A stretch of 64,000 nt of DNA from the NCBI GenBank assembly GCA_937981765.1, contig CALJOM010000005.1, forward strand, positions 1 to 64,000. The letters are read 5' to 3'. The position numbers and the translations under genes were made by a program. How positions within the stretch are numbered: position 1 is the stretch's first letter; each line of letters begins with the position of its first letter. The DNA comes from an uncultured Bacteroidales bacterium (GTDB taxonomy: Bacteria; Bacteroidota; Bacteroidia; Bacteroidales; Salinivirgaceae). The notes under the pieces were generated by a model. The model had not been told where the DNA came from, ran no database searches, and was given only the letters and a program-made list of their open reading frames with translations. This document shows, in pieces, positions 17,463 to 27,128 of the stretch.

Positions 17463-18311
17463 TCAATCCAAATTTCTTGAATAATAGGAAAAGTACATTA
17501 ACGCCAGTTGCCGTACCGGATTTTCAACCACGGAGAAGATTTCAAAACCTCGAGATTTAGCCACTGCCGATAGGATGGGCTTGAAGGCATGGGCAATTCC
17601 TCCTGAGAAAGCTAGCGGAAGTGTGGCGTGCTGTCGTAACACTGAGTCGTAATGGTCGAAAAAGTCGTGAAAGGAATATTGAATAAGTCTTCTAACGGAA
17701 TCGTAATGTATTAGTTGTGAGATTTCTGTGCAGTAGGAGGCTATTTCCTTGGCCGGATGTGCAGAGGAATAAATTTTTTGGATAAACTCCGGAGCAGGAG
17801 GAAAGGTGGCTTTTTTTTCCAATTCCTGATTGATTTCTTTGGGAAACTTGCCTCCATACCAATTAAGGAAAAATCGTCGGGCAATATCGACTCCACTACC
17901 CGGGTCTCCAACCATCCATCCTAACGATGGTACCGGAATAACCAATTGATTGCCATTCCAAATGGCTAAGGAAGATCCGGTTCCTAAAATACACACTATT
18001 CCGCTATTTTCCCCGTGCAGTGCTATGGCTGTGCCAATAAGGTCGGAATGTACTTCTATTTCAAACAGTGGAAAATGTTGTTTTAACCATCGTAAAACCG
18101 CCGATTGCGGTTCGGGATTTAAGCATCCGCTACCGTAGAAATAAAGACGCCCACTGGCGGCCATCATGGGCATAATGGCTTCCAGATCCGAGGGTGTAAA
18201 GGAAGCAAGCGCCGATGGATGAAGTCCTGAGGTAATCACTGTACCACTTTTTTCCCGCGATGAATAATACCAAATTGTCTTTGTTCCACCACTATCGGCT
18301 ACAATTATCAT
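17463..18311 (-). CDS. BadF/BadG/BcrA/BcrD-type ATPase, probable amino-sugar kinase
   Basis: A 282-residue ASKHA-fold protein. The N-terminal phosphate-1 loop is VADSGGTKTIWYY (residues 4-16), the phosphate-2 segment is GIVCILGTGSSLAIWNG near residue 103 and SLGWMVGDPGSGVDIARRFF follows near residue 129. The adenosine motif AFSGGIAHAFKPIL is near residue 232. It most resembles the N-acetylglucosamine-kinase branch of the BadF family, so phosphorylation of a cell-wall amino sugar is likely but not proved. It stands alone with its own upstream region. Confidence 0.8.
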   Translation of the reverse strand: MIIVADSGGTKTIWYYSSREKSGTVITSGLHPSALASFTPSDLEAIMPMMAASGRLYFYGSGCLNPEPQSAVLRWLKQHFPLFEIEVHSDLIGTAIALHGENSGIVCILGTGSSLAIWNGNQLVIPVPSLGWMVGDPGSGVDIARRFFLNWYGGKFPKEINQELEKKATFPPAPEFIQKIYSSAHPAKEIASYCTEISQLIHYDSVRRLIQYSFHDFFDHYDSVLRQHATLPLAFSGGIAHAFKPILSAVAKSRGFEIFSVVENPVRQLALMYFSYYSRNLD

Positions 18312-18373
18312 GCTCTAACGTTTTCTACTAAATCCTAACTCAAAGTTAAGGATTGTATTTGAAAAAATTCTTT

Positions 18374-18409
18374 TTTGTTGGTTTTTTCGCATTGATTTGC
18401 GTAAATTTG
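18374..18409 (+). promoter_or_regulatory. Possible promoter for the type B T9SS cargo
   Basis: TAAATTTG (18402-18409) fits the -7 consensus. TTG-containing boxes lie 20-24 bp upstream, slightly long. The gene starts 105 bp further on. Confidence 0.4.
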
Positions 18410-18514
18410 TTAACTTGACAAGTTCTGCAATGTGTACTATCAGGTTCCCCATTATCTTTTTATAAGTATACTATCATGCCATCATTTCGCTAATATGTTG
18501 AAAATTAATTTAAT

Positions 18515-19933
18515 ATGACTAATAACAGTAGCTGGAGAATCTTTATAGTGATAATGCTATTTTTTACTGCAATTTCGCATACACAAGCGCAAACACTGCC
18601 AATTCCCCGAATTGATTCTGTTTCTATGACGTTCGATAATAAGGTGTGTATTGGCTGGAGTGTTGAAAATGCTGATGCCATTAAAAAGTTTGTAATCTAT
18701 AGAAAAAGAACCATCGATTTTGCATATCTCCCGTTGGATACTGTTTATGTAACCTCGCCTTGGGTTTGGTACGATAACAATGTAGATCTTTCGTCCGAAC
18801 GGTGGTTCTATTCTGTGGCTGCCATGAGTGTCGGTGATACTATTTCCGGACTTGCTTCACCCCATACCTACATAACTCTTGCATTAGGGCAATATGAAAT
18901 ATGCCACCAAAAACAACATTTTCAACGCACAAATTATGTTGGATGGGAAAATGCCACTTACGAAATGATTTGTGAAACAAATTCCGGCATTTTCTTTCGA
19001 TCGCCAATGCCCGAATCCATTGCTTCAGTTCCCGTTGTTCCAGGTGTTGAGAACCGTATTTATGTGCGTGCTCGTTGGAACAGCAATAGTTCCACCTCGA
19101 TGTCGATAATGGTAATTCCGGATATTATGCAAATTGATACGCATGTTGGTTTGCGTCGCATTGAGAATAAGGGGCTGAATTTTGAGGTGGAAGTTTACAG
19201 CTCCCCTTCACGCGACCGTAGGTCTGTCATTTTAAACTATTTTTCAACCGATACCGAAGTGTATAATTTTCAGCAAGAAGTTGCCTTGGCAACTCAGTCT
19301 GTAAGTTTCACAATCCCGGTAAAAAATCTCACAGGCAGTTTTTCCGTAGCCGTTAAGGATATTTGCGATTCGATCTACCTTAATCCACATCGCGTTCAAG
19401 CCATAGGGTTAAATATGATCGAACGTCCAAACGGTGTTTACCTGAGCTGGAATGAGCCCGAAGGATATCCAAACTTAAACTACACGGTATTTTTGAACGA
19501 TGGTTACGATAGAGTTATTGCGCAACTTTCAGGGCAAACGCAACATTATCATCAATTTTATAATGCGGCTATAAGCGTTTCTTCCATTTGTTTTTGGATA
19601 GTTGGTTCCAACGACACATTAACCTGGATAAGCAACCAGCGTTGTATTAATACCGATGAAGATTTGATTTGGCCTAACGCCTTTATCCCCGATGGTGATG
19701 GATTCGACGAAGTTTTTCGTCCGGTTGTAAAACGTTTTTATCCCGACACATATTCTTTAGAAATTTTTGATAAAAAAGCGCATCGTCTTTTTATATCCAA
19801 CCATGTTGATCAAGGATGGAACGGGAAATACCAAGGTGTGTTGGTACCCTTAGGGGCCTACATCTGGCGCTCTAATTATACCATTTCCGGCAAAAAATAT
19901 CAGAAACAGGGAGTGGTAAATGTGATATATTAA
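18515..19933 (+). CDS. Secreted surface protein with type B T9SS sorting domain
   Basis: A 472-residue exported protein. A signal peptide (residues 1-26, ending TQAQ) is followed by beta-sandwich modules resembling fibronectin type III (about 28-125 and 300-375). The C-terminal CHU_C-type domain (about 385-472) has WPNAFIPDGDGFDEVFRP, the usual P-N-x-F-x-P-D-G-D-G start, and ends GVVNVIY. Proteins of this type are secreted by the type IX system with a PorP/SprF-like partner, which is absent here. The specific role is unknown. Confidence 0.85.
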   Translation: MTNNSSWRIFIVIMLFFTAISHTQAQTLPIPRIDSVSMTFDNKVCIGWSVENADAIKKFVIYRKRTIDFAYLPLDTVYVTSPWVWYDNNVDLSSERWFYSVAAMSVGDTISGLASPHTYITLALGQYEICHQKQHFQRTNYVGWENATYEMICETNSGIFFRSPMPESIASVPVVPGVENRIYVRARWNSNSSTSMSIMVIPDIMQIDTHVGLRRIENKGLNFEVEVYSSPSRDRRSVILNYFSTDTEVYNFQQEVALATQSVSFTIPVKNLTGSFSVAVKDICDSIYLNPHRVQAIGLNMIERPNGVYLSWNEPEGYPNLNYTVFLNDGYDRVIAQLSGQTQHYHQFYNAAISVSSICFWIVGSNDTLTWISNQRCINTDEDLIWPNAFIPDGDGFDEVFRPVVKRFYPDTYSLEIFDKKAHRLFISNHVDQGWNGKYQGVLVPLGAYIWRSNYTISGKKYQKQGVVNVIY

Positions 19934-19960
19934 AAAATTCACCGATAAAATAATTCGAAT

Positions 19961-21253
19961 ATGGCAACCAATCTCAAACAAGAAGCACTCGAGTATCATA
20001 GCAGCGGACGTCCGGGGAAAATACAGATAGTCCCTACCAAACCCTATTTTAAACAATACCACTTAACCTTGGCATATTCCCCAGGTGTTGCAGAGCCATG
20101 TCTCGAGATACAAAAAAATCCCGACGATATTTATCGCTACACTGCCGCGGCTAATCTTGTGGCAGTTATTTCCAACGGAACCGCCGTTCTTGGGCTTGGA
20201 GATATTGGGGCCAAAGCATCAAAACCCGTAATGGAGGGTAAAGGGCTGCTCTTTAAGGTTTTTGCCGATATCGATGTTTTCGATATTGAGATCGATGAAA
20301 AGGATCCGGAGAAACTAGTACAAATCATAAAAGCCATATCACCCAGTTTTGGGGGAATCAACCTTGAAGATATTAAGGCCCCCGAATGTTTCTACATAGA
20401 ACGCCGACTCAAGGAAGAATTACAAATCCCTATCATGCACGACGATCAGCATGGAACTGCCATCATTTCTGGAGCTGGATTGCTTAATGCGGCTGAGCTT
20501 GCCGGAAAAAAACTTTCCGACATCCGCTTGGTGGTTAATGGAGCCGGAGCCTCGGCCACCAGTTGCCTCCGAATGTATCAATACCTTGGGGTAAAACGTG
20601 AAAACATGGTTGTTTTCGACAGTAAAGGGTGTATTCATAAAGCACGTACCGATCTTACTCCGGAAAAACAGGAAATGGCTAGCGAAAAAAATTATCCCAC
20701 ATTGGCCGATGCAATAAAAGGTGCCGATATGTTTTTAGGGCTCTCTGTTGCTAATCAACTTTCACCCGAGATGGTTAAAAGCATGGCACCTAACCCTATA
20801 ATATTTGCATTAGCCAACCCAGTTCCCGAGATATCATGGGATGCCGCACATCAGGCAAGGAATGATCTTTTTATGGCAACAGGTCGTTCCGATTTTCCAA
20901 ATCAAATCAATAACGTTTTGGGCTTTCCGTTTATCTTCCGTGGTGCACTCGATGTGCGAGCCACTACTATTAATGAAGAAATGAAGATAGCCGCCTGTAA
21001 AGCGTTGGCTGAATTGGCTAAAGATCCAGTGCCTGCAGAAGTTTGTGAGGCCTATGGTTTAGATAACCTAGAATTCGGACGTAACTATTTTATCCCCAAA
21101 CCCGTTGATCCTCGGTTGATTGAACGTGTTTCGGCAGCAGTTGCTAAAGCTGCTGTAGAATCTGGTGTTGCACGACAACCGATAATCGATTGGGATGATT
21201 ACCGAAGCAAATTGCAAAAGATGCTTGAAAACATAAAACGATTACCATTATAG
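19961..21253 (+). CDS. NAD(P)-dependent malic enzyme without phosphotransacetylase-like domain
   Basis: A 430-residue enzyme that oxidatively decarboxylates malate to pyruvate. The N-terminal malic domain includes [12 protein letters not shown] (residues 41-52), [20 protein letters not shown] near 76 and the metal-site segment [13 protein letters not shown] near 150. The NAD-binding domain has [17 protein letters not shown] and ends with [20 protein letters not shown]. In many Bacteroidota the homologue is about 750 residues, with a C-terminal phosphotransacetylase-like regulatory domain. This one stops just where that domain would begin, with a clean stop codon and glyS following, so it is a short form. 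Cofactor preference is not determined. Confidence 0.92.
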   Translation: MATNLKQEALEYHSSGRPGKIQIVPTKPYFKQYHLTLAYSPGVAEPCLEIQKNPDDIYRYTAAANLVAVISNGTAVLGLGDIGAKASKPVMEGKGLLFKVFADIDVFDIEIDEKDPEKLVQIIKAISPSFGGINLEDIKAPECFYIERRLKEELQIPIMHDDQHGTAIISGAGLLNAAELAGKKLSDIRLVVNGAGASATSCLRMYQYLGVKRENMVVFDSKGCIHKARTDLTPEKQEMASEKNYPTLADAIKGADMFLGLSVANQLSPEMVKSMAPNPIIFALANPVPEISWDAAHQARNDLFMATGRSDFPNQINNVLGFPFIFRGALDVRATTINEEMKIAACKALAELAKDPVPAEVCEAYGLDNLEFGRNYFIPKPVDPRLIERVSAAVAKAAVESGVARQPIIDWDDYRSKLQKMLENIKRLPL

Positions 21254-21294
21254 GGCCTAATTTCACTAATAAAATGTTATTTGCCATTATTGGA

Positions 21295-21326
21295 TTGCTA
21301 TAACCCAATAATTTCTCTTATTTTTG
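21295..21326 (+). promoter_or_regulatory. Promoter for glyS
   Basis: TTGC (21295-21298), a 20-bp spacer and TATTTTTG (21319-21326) fit the Bacteroidota consensus. The site supports the ATG at 21353 over upstream in-frame codons, which would lie before the transcription start. Confidence 0.6.
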
Positions 21327-21352
21327 TATCCTTAATTAAAAACAGCAGGAGA

Positions 21353-22903
21353 ATGCAAGAGGAATTGTTTAAAAAAATTATTGCCCACGCTAAAGAGTAC
21401 GGATTTGTTTTTCCCTCAAGCGAAATATACGATGGATTAAGTGCAGTTTATGACTATGGACAAAACGGCGCAGCCCTGAAGTTCAACATAAGGGAATATT
21501 GGTGGAAAGCCATGACCATGCTTCACGATAATATCGTTGGGATTGATGCTGCTATTTTTATGCACCCCACGGTATGGAAAGCCTCAGGCCATGTTAGTGC
21601 CTTTAACGATCCTTTAATTGATAATAAAGACTCCAAAAAACGGTATCGTGCCGATGCGCTTGTAGAAGAACACATTCAGAAAATCGAAAGCAAAATAGAA
21701 AAAGAAATTGAGAAAGCTCGTAAGCGATTTGGTGAAGCATTCAATTACGAACAATTCGTAAACACAAATTCGAAAGTAATAGAATATCGGAGCCAGATAA
21801 ATACTATTAAAGCTCGGTTAGCTGAAATTCAAAACAACAACGATCTACACGGATTTAAAAAACTCATCGAAGATTTAGAAATCGCTTGTCCGGTTAGTGG
21901 CACCAGAAATTGGACCGATGTTCGGCAATTCAATCTGATGTTTGAAACTAAACTCGGATCAGTCAGCGACGAGTCCTCTACCATATACCTTCGGCCAGAA
22001 ACAGCCCAGGGCATCTTTGTTAATTATCTTAATGTACTAAAAACCGGACGAATGCGGATACCATTCGGTATAGCCCAGGTTGGCAAAGCGTTTAGAAACG
22101 AAATAGTTGCACGGCAATTTATTTTTCGAATGCGGGAATTTGAGCAAATGGAAATGCAATTCTTTATTAAACCCGGAGAAGAAAACCATTGGTTCGAGTA
22201 TTGGAAAACCCTTCGAATGAAATGGCATAAAAACCTCGGCATAGACCCATCTAAGTATCGTTTCCACGATCACGAGAAACTGGCTCACTATGCGACAGCT
22301 GCCACCGACATTGAATTTAATTTCCCCATCGGTTTTAAAGAGGTAGAAGGAATTCATTCGCGCACCGATTTTGATTTAAAGCAGCACCAGGAATATTCAG
22401 GTAAAAAGCTGCAATATTTCGACAACGATACCAATACTAGTTATGTTCCCTATGTTATCGAGACTTCAATAGGCTTAGACAGAATGTTTTTGTTAATTCT
22501 CTCTGCAGCCTATAAGGAAGAAGAGGTTGCCAGCGAGGGAAAAACCGAAACCAGGGTTGTTCTGCAGATTCCACCCGCCTTGGCACCAATAAAAGTTGCC
22601 GTTCTACCTTTAGTTAAGAAAGACGGTTTGCCTGAAAAGGCTCAGCAAATTTTTAAAGAACTGAAATACTCATTTGCCTGTGAGTACGAAGATAAAGACA
22701 GTATTGGACGCCGCTATCGCCGCCAGGATGCTATTGGTACACCTTATTGTATAACTGTAGATCATCAAACGCTGGAAGATAACACCGTTACGCTTCGCGA
22801 TCGTGATACAATGCAGCAAGAAAGAGTCAATGTTAATCAATTGTTAGACATTCTTAATCACCGTGTAAGCATAACAACCCTACTCCAAAAACTCGATGAA
22901 TAA
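21353..22903 (+). CDS. glyS: Glycyl-tRNA synthetase (single-chain, dimeric type)
   Basis: A 516-residue class II synthetase of the archaeal/eukaryotic-like alpha2 type, which charges tRNA-Gly. Class II motifs are visible: RPETAQGIFVNYLNVL and FGIAQVGKAFRNEI (motif 2 region, about residues 205-250), and the motif 3 segment YVIETSIGLDRMFLLILS near 368. The C-terminal anticodon-binding domain starts near residue 405. The ATG at 21353 is preferred because the N terminus MQEELFKKIIAHAKEYGFVF matches the family start and follows AGCAGGAGA. Confidence 0.97.
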   Translation: MQEELFKKIIAHAKEYGFVFPSSEIYDGLSAVYDYGQNGAALKFNIREYWWKAMTMLHDNIVGIDAAIFMHPTVWKASGHVSAFNDPLIDNKDSKKRYRADALVEEHIQKIESKIEKEIEKARKRFGEAFNYEQFVNTNSKVIEYRSQINTIKARLAEIQNNNDLHGFKKLIEDLEIACPVSGTRNWTDVRQFNLMFETKLGSVSDESSTIYLRPETAQGIFVNYLNVLKTGRMRIPFGIAQVGKAFRNEIVARQFIFRMREFEQMEMQFFIKPGEENHWFEYWKTLRMKWHKNLGIDPSKYRFHDHEKLAHYATAATDIEFNFPIGFKEVEGIHSRTDFDLKQHQEYSGKKLQYFDNDTNTSYVPYVIETSIGLDRMFLLILSAAYKEEEVASEGKTETRVVLQIPPALAPIKVAVLPLVKKDGLPEKAQQIFKELKYSFACEYEDKDSIGRRYRRQDAIGTPYCITVDHQTLEDNTVTLRDRDTMQQERVNVNQLLDILNHRVSITTLLQKLDE

Positions 22904-22913
22904 CATTATTTAC

Positions 22914-23900
22914 ATGAAAATTACACTCAATAAGCTGGCAATATCCTTGGCGCTTCTCATTCTGGGAACAGGATTGTATGCCCAACAAAAAACCGAACGA
23001 GAAGAAAAAATCGAAGGTTATAGGTTTGAGAAACGATTGAAAGGCCCAGGGCATCAGCGAAGTGCGGTTCTAGAAATTATGGTCGATGAATACGATAACT
23101 ATTTAGCAGCTACATTTAGGGCCGAAAAGGCTTCGTTTACCTATTTGGCAATTTACAAACTGTACTCTTGGGAAGAGGTTTTAACCCTGCGCCTTGAGGA
23201 TAAAAGGTTGGAATTATACAACAGTACATTCGATCCAAGTGGGCGATATTTTTATGTTAATACGGATATTTATCGCAATCGTTTTAAACAAATCGACCTT
23301 CAGACAAAAGAGGTTCAGGAAGTCTCTTGTAGACAAACACCCAAAGGCTGTAGAAAGATAGAACCGCTTCAATATAAAACCGAAGCCTATACCCGTGAAA
23401 ATTACTATTATATATATCGCCCCGATAATTACCGAAATTCAATCCTAGTATTGAAAAGCAAGGCATTGATTGAGGCAGAAAAAGCTAAAAACCCCTACTT
23501 TCTTTTAGACGATGAAGCAGAAAAAGAACGACTTGAAAAAGAGATGAATATGGTAGACCCAGATCAAGCTCCTGAAGATAAACGAGTTCTGAAGGAAATT
23601 GAGGCCAAAAAGGCCATGGAAGAGCAAGGACAAACCGCCAAAGAGAAAAAGCTAAGGGGGCCTGTCAGTTATGTAGATATTGTCATAAATGAAAAAACAG
23701 TTTCCGACTTGCGACGTTATAAGTATGCCAAATATGGTGGCTATGAAATTATTATAAACAATTGGCTTGCTTACACTTTTGAGTTCACTCCCAATAAGAC
23801 CAAAACAATCACCATTAGTGAGGAGGATTTTCAAACCCTAGTCAACAACGGAGAAGTTACAAAAGATGTTGTTCGATTAAAAGTAACCTCCAATAAATAA
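22914..23900 (+). CDS. Exported protein of unknown function
   Basis: A 328-residue protein with a signal peptide (MKITLNKLAISLALLILG, ending near YAQ). The body is highly charged, with a WD-like beta segment in the first half (FDPSGRYFYVNTD near residue 105) and a helical, Glu/Lys-rich stretch at about 185-250. No family recognised. An ATG at 22896 overlapping the glyS stop is possible, but the ATG at 22914 starts directly at the signal peptide. It is probably co-transcribed with glyS, 10 bp after its stop codon. Confidence 0.75.
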   Translation: MKITLNKLAISLALLILGTGLYAQQKTEREEKIEGYRFEKRLKGPGHQRSAVLEIMVDEYDNYLAATFRAEKASFTYLAIYKLYSWEEVLTLRLEDKRLELYNSTFDPSGRYFYVNTDIYRNRFKQIDLQTKEVQEVSCRQTPKGCRKIEPLQYKTEAYTRENYYYIYRPDNYRNSILVLKSKALIEAEKAKNPYFLLDDEAEKERLEKEMNMVDPDQAPEDKRVLKEIEAKKAMEEQGQTAKEKKLRGPVSYVDIVINEKTVSDLRRYKYAKYGGYEIIINNWLAYTFEFTPNKTKTITISEEDFQTLVNNGEVTKDVVRLKVTSNK

Positions 23901-23966
23901 TTGCTGCTGAGCTGAAAAATATAGTAAAATACACTTACATCAGAAAATCTACACTTCCATTGTTGG

Positions 23967-24596
23967 ATGCAAAGAAATCGCTTGCACAAAACATACTCCA
24001 GCATTTATCCCGAAGCCGGATGCGACGAAGCCGGTAGAGGATGTTTGGCCGGACCTGTGGTAGGAGCGGCTGTGATTTTAGCAACCGATTTTTTTCACCC
24101 CTTGCTCAACGATTCAAAAAAGCTCACTGCGATGCAGCGAAACACACTGCGAAAATTTATTGAGGAGAACTCTATCGATTTTGCTGTGGCCTTTGTTGAC
24201 AATCAAACCATTGATAGAATAAATATTCTCAACGCCTCAATTCTGGTGATGCACAAAGCCTTAGATCAGCTTAATCTTAAACCAGAATTTATTCTAGTCG
24301 ACGGGAACCGTTTTAAGCCTTGGCAAAATACTCCGTTCCAAACCATAGTTAAGGGCGATTCAACCTACCAGAGTATTGCGGCTGCTTCCATTCTGGCCAA
24401 AACCTATCGCGATGAATTTATGGAAACCATAGCGGCCGAATTTCCAATGTACGGATGGGAGAAAAACAAGGGATATCCTACCAAAGCTCACCGAGAAGCA
24501 ATTCGAACGTTTGGGGTATCACCATTTCATCGCAAAACGTTTACCTTATTCAACCCCCAACTCTCAATCCAATTCCCCGATTCTCCCTGTGATTAG
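23967..24596 (+). CDS. rnhB: Ribonuclease HII
   Basis: A 209-residue enzyme that cuts the RNA strand of RNA-DNA hybrids and removes ribonucleotides misincorporated in DNA. Catalytic motifs: [20 protein letters not shown] (Asp20 and Glu21), the VDGN segment near residue 112, and [19 protein letters not shown] with the later Asp near residue 150. Length is normal. Its stop codon overlaps, on the opposite strand, the end of the next small gene by four bases. Confidence 0.96.
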   Translation: MQRNRLHKTYSSIYPEAGCDEAGRGCLAGPVVGAAVILATDFFHPLLNDSKKLTAMQRNTLRKFIEENSIDFAVAFVDNQTIDRINILNASILVMHKALDQLNLKPEFILVDGNRFKPWQNTPFQTIVKGDSTYQSIAAASILAKTYRDEFMETIAAEFPMYGWEKNKGYPTKAHREAIRTFGVSPFHRKTFTLFNPQLSIQFPDSPCD

Positions 24597-24787
24597 AAAT
24601 TTATTGTGTTTTCGTTATCTCCCTTTTGCTTGGTAAGAAAATAAATAATGGCTCCAATGCCAAGGGTGAGAAAAATAAGCGGAATCAACCATCGGTTTTT
24701 ACCTGTGCGGTAAACATCCTGAATGGCCAAAATAGTGAAGTAAATCAGGGCTGTTAGAAAAATCACCAATAAAATTCGCCACAACAT
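24593..24787 (-). CDS. Small PLDc_N-type membrane protein
   Basis: A 64-residue protein with two membrane helices (about residues 2-22 and 32-52) separated by [12 protein letters not shown]. This is the pattern of the phospholipase-D nuclease N-terminal (PLDc_N) domain, here without any enzymatic domain. Such short PLDc_N proteins are common and of unknown function. The ATG at 24787 was chosen over a TTG at 24808. It converges on rnhB with a four-base overlap. Confidence 0.7.
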   Translation of the reverse strand: MLWRILLVIFLTALIYFTILAIQDVYRTGKNRWLIPLIFLTLGIGAIIYFLTKQKGDNENTINF

Positions 24788-24930
24788 AGAAGATTCTGTT
24801 TTCTGCAAAAGTAAGCATTTCGCATTGTCAATGGAATATCTTAGCTATGCTTTTTTTACCCGTTAGCTGTTTTTTTCGGAGGGCTTTGTTATTTTTGGCA
24901 ATTAGAACATTGAACCTTTTTCCTAAAGCC

Positions 24931-26580
24931 ATGATTTTTCAATTATCGTTAGTTAAGAGCAAGTTTTTAAACGTTGCTGCTTATTTTCTAATCCTTTTAC
25001 TATTTTCCTCGTGCGGTTCGGTTGAGGATTTATCACGAATCAACATCAACCGATGGTATATTTCACATGATCTTGGTTTAGCTCTAAAATTTCACGAAAT
25101 TGGGAAAAACATTCATGGAGTTTATGTACAAATCGATAAGGCTGTTGCAGAGGAAATTCCATTTCAAGTGAAAACACGCTTTGGCAAAGTGCTTTTTTCA
25201 TTTGCAGGGAGAGATACAGAACGTTTAAAAGGGAAAATAGAGATAGGAGAACGAGGGGAGATAGTTATAAAGCCGCGTTGGCAACGTGAAATAATTTTCT
25301 ATTTGGAACCCAAATTTCCAAAACCTGTTTTAGCTCCCCGGTATCTGAAACCCATATTTAACGAGGTTAATCGGGAAGAGGTAGTTTACAAAGTAGCGCA
25401 GGGGTACTATTCCAGTAAGATTGTCGATAAAGCTTCGCGCTCGGAATACATTCAGATTGTGCTAGAGGTATTGAAATCCCTTGGGCAGAATCTATTGATG
25501 AGCGATTTACAACTAACTATGGACATTTACACACCGGTGGGCGACACCGTTCAACAGCGCCCCCTGGTGGTTTACATTCATGGCGGGGCATTTATTATTG
25601 GCGACAAACGCGACAGGTTTCCTTCGGCAGTTGCGGAGTATCTTGCCCGGTGCGGTTTTATTGTGGCATCTATCAACTATAGGTTGGGGTATATTTTTCT
25701 TCCCGGCATGTATTCCAATTTTGAACGTTGCATTTACCGTGCCACCCAGGATGTTAGGGGAGCTCTGCAATTTATGGCCGATAATGCGGCGAAGTATCGT
25801 ATTAGCACCGATTATTTTTACACTATTGGAAACAGTGCCGGAGGTATTCTTTCGTTAACCAACGCTTTTATGGAAAACCATCAACGGTGGGAGAGCACCT
25901 ATTCCAATGTTTTCCTGCTGCAAAACGATCTTGGCCCCCTTGATTCCGAAGAGGGAGAACGTTCAAAAAATTACCGCCTATCCGGAGTAATTAGCCTTTG
26001 GGGCGGACTTACCGATCTGCAAATTATCGATTCTCACGAATCAACACCTGTGTTATTGATTCACGGTAATCAGGACGATATTGTGCCTTATGAATACGAT
26101 TATCCGTTTCGCAATGTCAATCCTACCGTATCCTCGTTTTTTTCGCGAAAAATCTTTGGTTCTTACCCTATTTATCAGCGCATCCGTCAATTCGGGAATC
26201 CCGTTACAATTCACACATTACACGGAGTCGGCCATGAGCCTCAAACCAACAACGACGGCACCTTCAACCACCTGTACGACACTATCTTATTCAAGGTCAA
26301 CAAATTTCTAACTACCACCTTAAAAACAAAACCTTTAGCTATCGATGGCCACTCAATAGTATCTGCTAAACATACAAAACCCAAATACTCCATAAGCTCT
26401 AAGGAGTCTCAAAGTCCCATCTTTTGGGCAGTTTACGGGGGAATTATAATTTACTCAGCACCTTCATTTATCGAAGTGGTTTGGTTAAAATCAGCTTCAA
26501 ACAAAAGAGTTGAGGCAATGATTATAGATAATTTAGGTAGAGAAGTTTCCGGGAATTTAACGGTGACTCAAATCGACTGA
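24931..26580 (+). CDS. Alpha/beta-hydrolase (carboxylesterase-like) lipoprotein
   Basis: A 549-residue protein with a lipoprotein signal (LFSSC, Cys at about residue 28) and an esterase domain from about residue 180. The oxyanion motif is YIHGGAFIIG, the nucleophile elbow is TIGNSAGG (Ser at about 302), the acid lies in IHGNQDDIVPYEYD, and the His in HTLHGVGHEPQ. It should hydrolyse an ester at the cell envelope; the substrate is unknown. The last 45 residues (from about YGGIIIYSAPSF) loosely resemble a T9SS type A sorting domain that ends early, which would be odd for a lipoprotein. An ATG at 24847 is an alternative start. Confidence 0.8.
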   Translation: MIFQLSLVKSKFLNVAAYFLILLLFSSCGSVEDLSRININRWYISHDLGLALKFHEIGKNIHGVYVQIDKAVAEEIPFQVKTRFGKVLFSFAGRDTERLKGKIEIGERGEIVIKPRWQREIIFYLEPKFPKPVLAPRYLKPIFNEVNREEVVYKVAQGYYSSKIVDKASRSEYIQIVLEVLKSLGQNLLMSDLQLTMDIYTPVGDTVQQRPLVVYIHGGAFIIGDKRDRFPSAVAEYLARCGFIVASINYRLGYIFLPGMYSNFERCIYRATQDVRGALQFMADNAAKYRISTDYFYTIGNSAGGILSLTNAFMENHQRWESTYSNVFLLQNDLGPLDSEEGERSKNYRLSGVISLWGGLTDLQIIDSHESTPVLLIHGNQDDIVPYEYDYPFRNVNPTVSSFFSRKIFGSYPIYQRIRQFGNPVTIHTLHGVGHEPQTNNDGTFNHLYDTILFKVNKFLTTTLKTKPLAIDGHSIVSAKHTKPKYSISSKESQSPIFWAVYGGIIIYSAPSFIEVVWLKSASNKRVEAMIIDNLGREVSGNLTVTQID

Positions 26581-26660
26581 TTCTGCCTGCATTCCCCCGA
26601 TTAATGAAAATATGTTATCAAATATCCCGAATCGGCACACAGAAAAACTAAAATTGTTGT

Positions 26661-26668
26661 TACCTTTG
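26661..26668 (+). promoter_or_regulatory. -7 promoter element ahead of the fluoride riboswitch
   Basis: TACCTTTG fits the Bacteroidota -7 consensus and ends six bases before the aptamer, where transcription would be expected to begin. No -33 consensus box is seen at the standard distance. Confidence 0.55.
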
Positions 26669-26673
26669 TTCAC

Positions 26674-26724
26674 CGGCAATGAGGTCTGCCTCAAACCGCT
26701 TTCATAAGCTGATGACTTCTACCC
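26674..26724 (+). promoter_or_regulatory. Fluoride riboswitch (crcB motif)
   Basis: The sequence follows the crcB-motif aptamer closely. P1 is formed by GGC (26675-26677) and GCC (26688-26690) around AATGAGG. The conserved ACCGC follows, then a stem GCTT/AAGC (26698-26701 and 26706-26709), the invariant CTGATG, and CTTCTACC. GAGG (26681-26684) can pair with CTTC (26716-26719) as the known pseudoknot. It lies about 25 nt before the crcB start and directly after a -7 promoter element. No terminator is seen between aptamer and start codon, so translational control is more likely. The downstream genes are the classic fluoride set. Confidence 0.92.
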
Positions 26725-26748
26725 TGAATCAACAGACAAATTTTTACA

Positions 26749-27126
26749 ATGGTTAGGGTTATAATTTTTGCAGGCATAGGGGGATTTCTCGGAACAATCT
26801 TGCGCTTTATCATTTCCCGTTACTTTCAGGTTTATACCTATTCTTCATTTCCATGGGGAACATTTTGGATAAACATTATCGGGAGCCTACTCATCGGAAT
26901 TCTTTACGGAATTTTTGAAAAGGGCGATTTTATCGCACCCGAATGGAGGATATTTTTAACTGTAGGGTTTTGCGGAGGTTTTACTACTTTCTCCACCTTT
27001 AGCAACGAAGGATTTCTTTTGCTGCAAAACCGGGAGTTCTTTCAATTGGCAGTCTATGCTGGCCTTAGTCTATTTTTTGGGCTGATGGCAGTATTTTTCG
27101 GCAGATTAATTGTAAAAAATATTTAA
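26749..27126 (+). CDS. crcB: Fluoride channel CrcB/Fluc
   Basis: A 125-residue inner-membrane protein with four helices that forms a dual-topology dimeric channel exporting fluoride. Family motifs: GGFLGTILRFIISRYF (residues 8-23), FPWGTFWINIIGSLLIG (34-50), where Asn contributes to the pore, and VGFCGGFTTFSTFSNE (72-87), which holds the central-sodium and phenylalanine-track residues. The gene is preceded by a fluoride riboswitch and followed after 2 bp by a DUF190 gene. Confidence 0.97.
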   Translation: MVRVIIFAGIGGFLGTILRFIISRYFQVYTYSSFPWGTFWINIIGSLLIGILYGIFEKGDFIAPEWRIFLTVGFCGGFTTFSTFSNEGFLLLQNREFFQLAVYAGLSLFFGLMAVFFGRLIVKNI

Positions 27127-27128
27127 CC

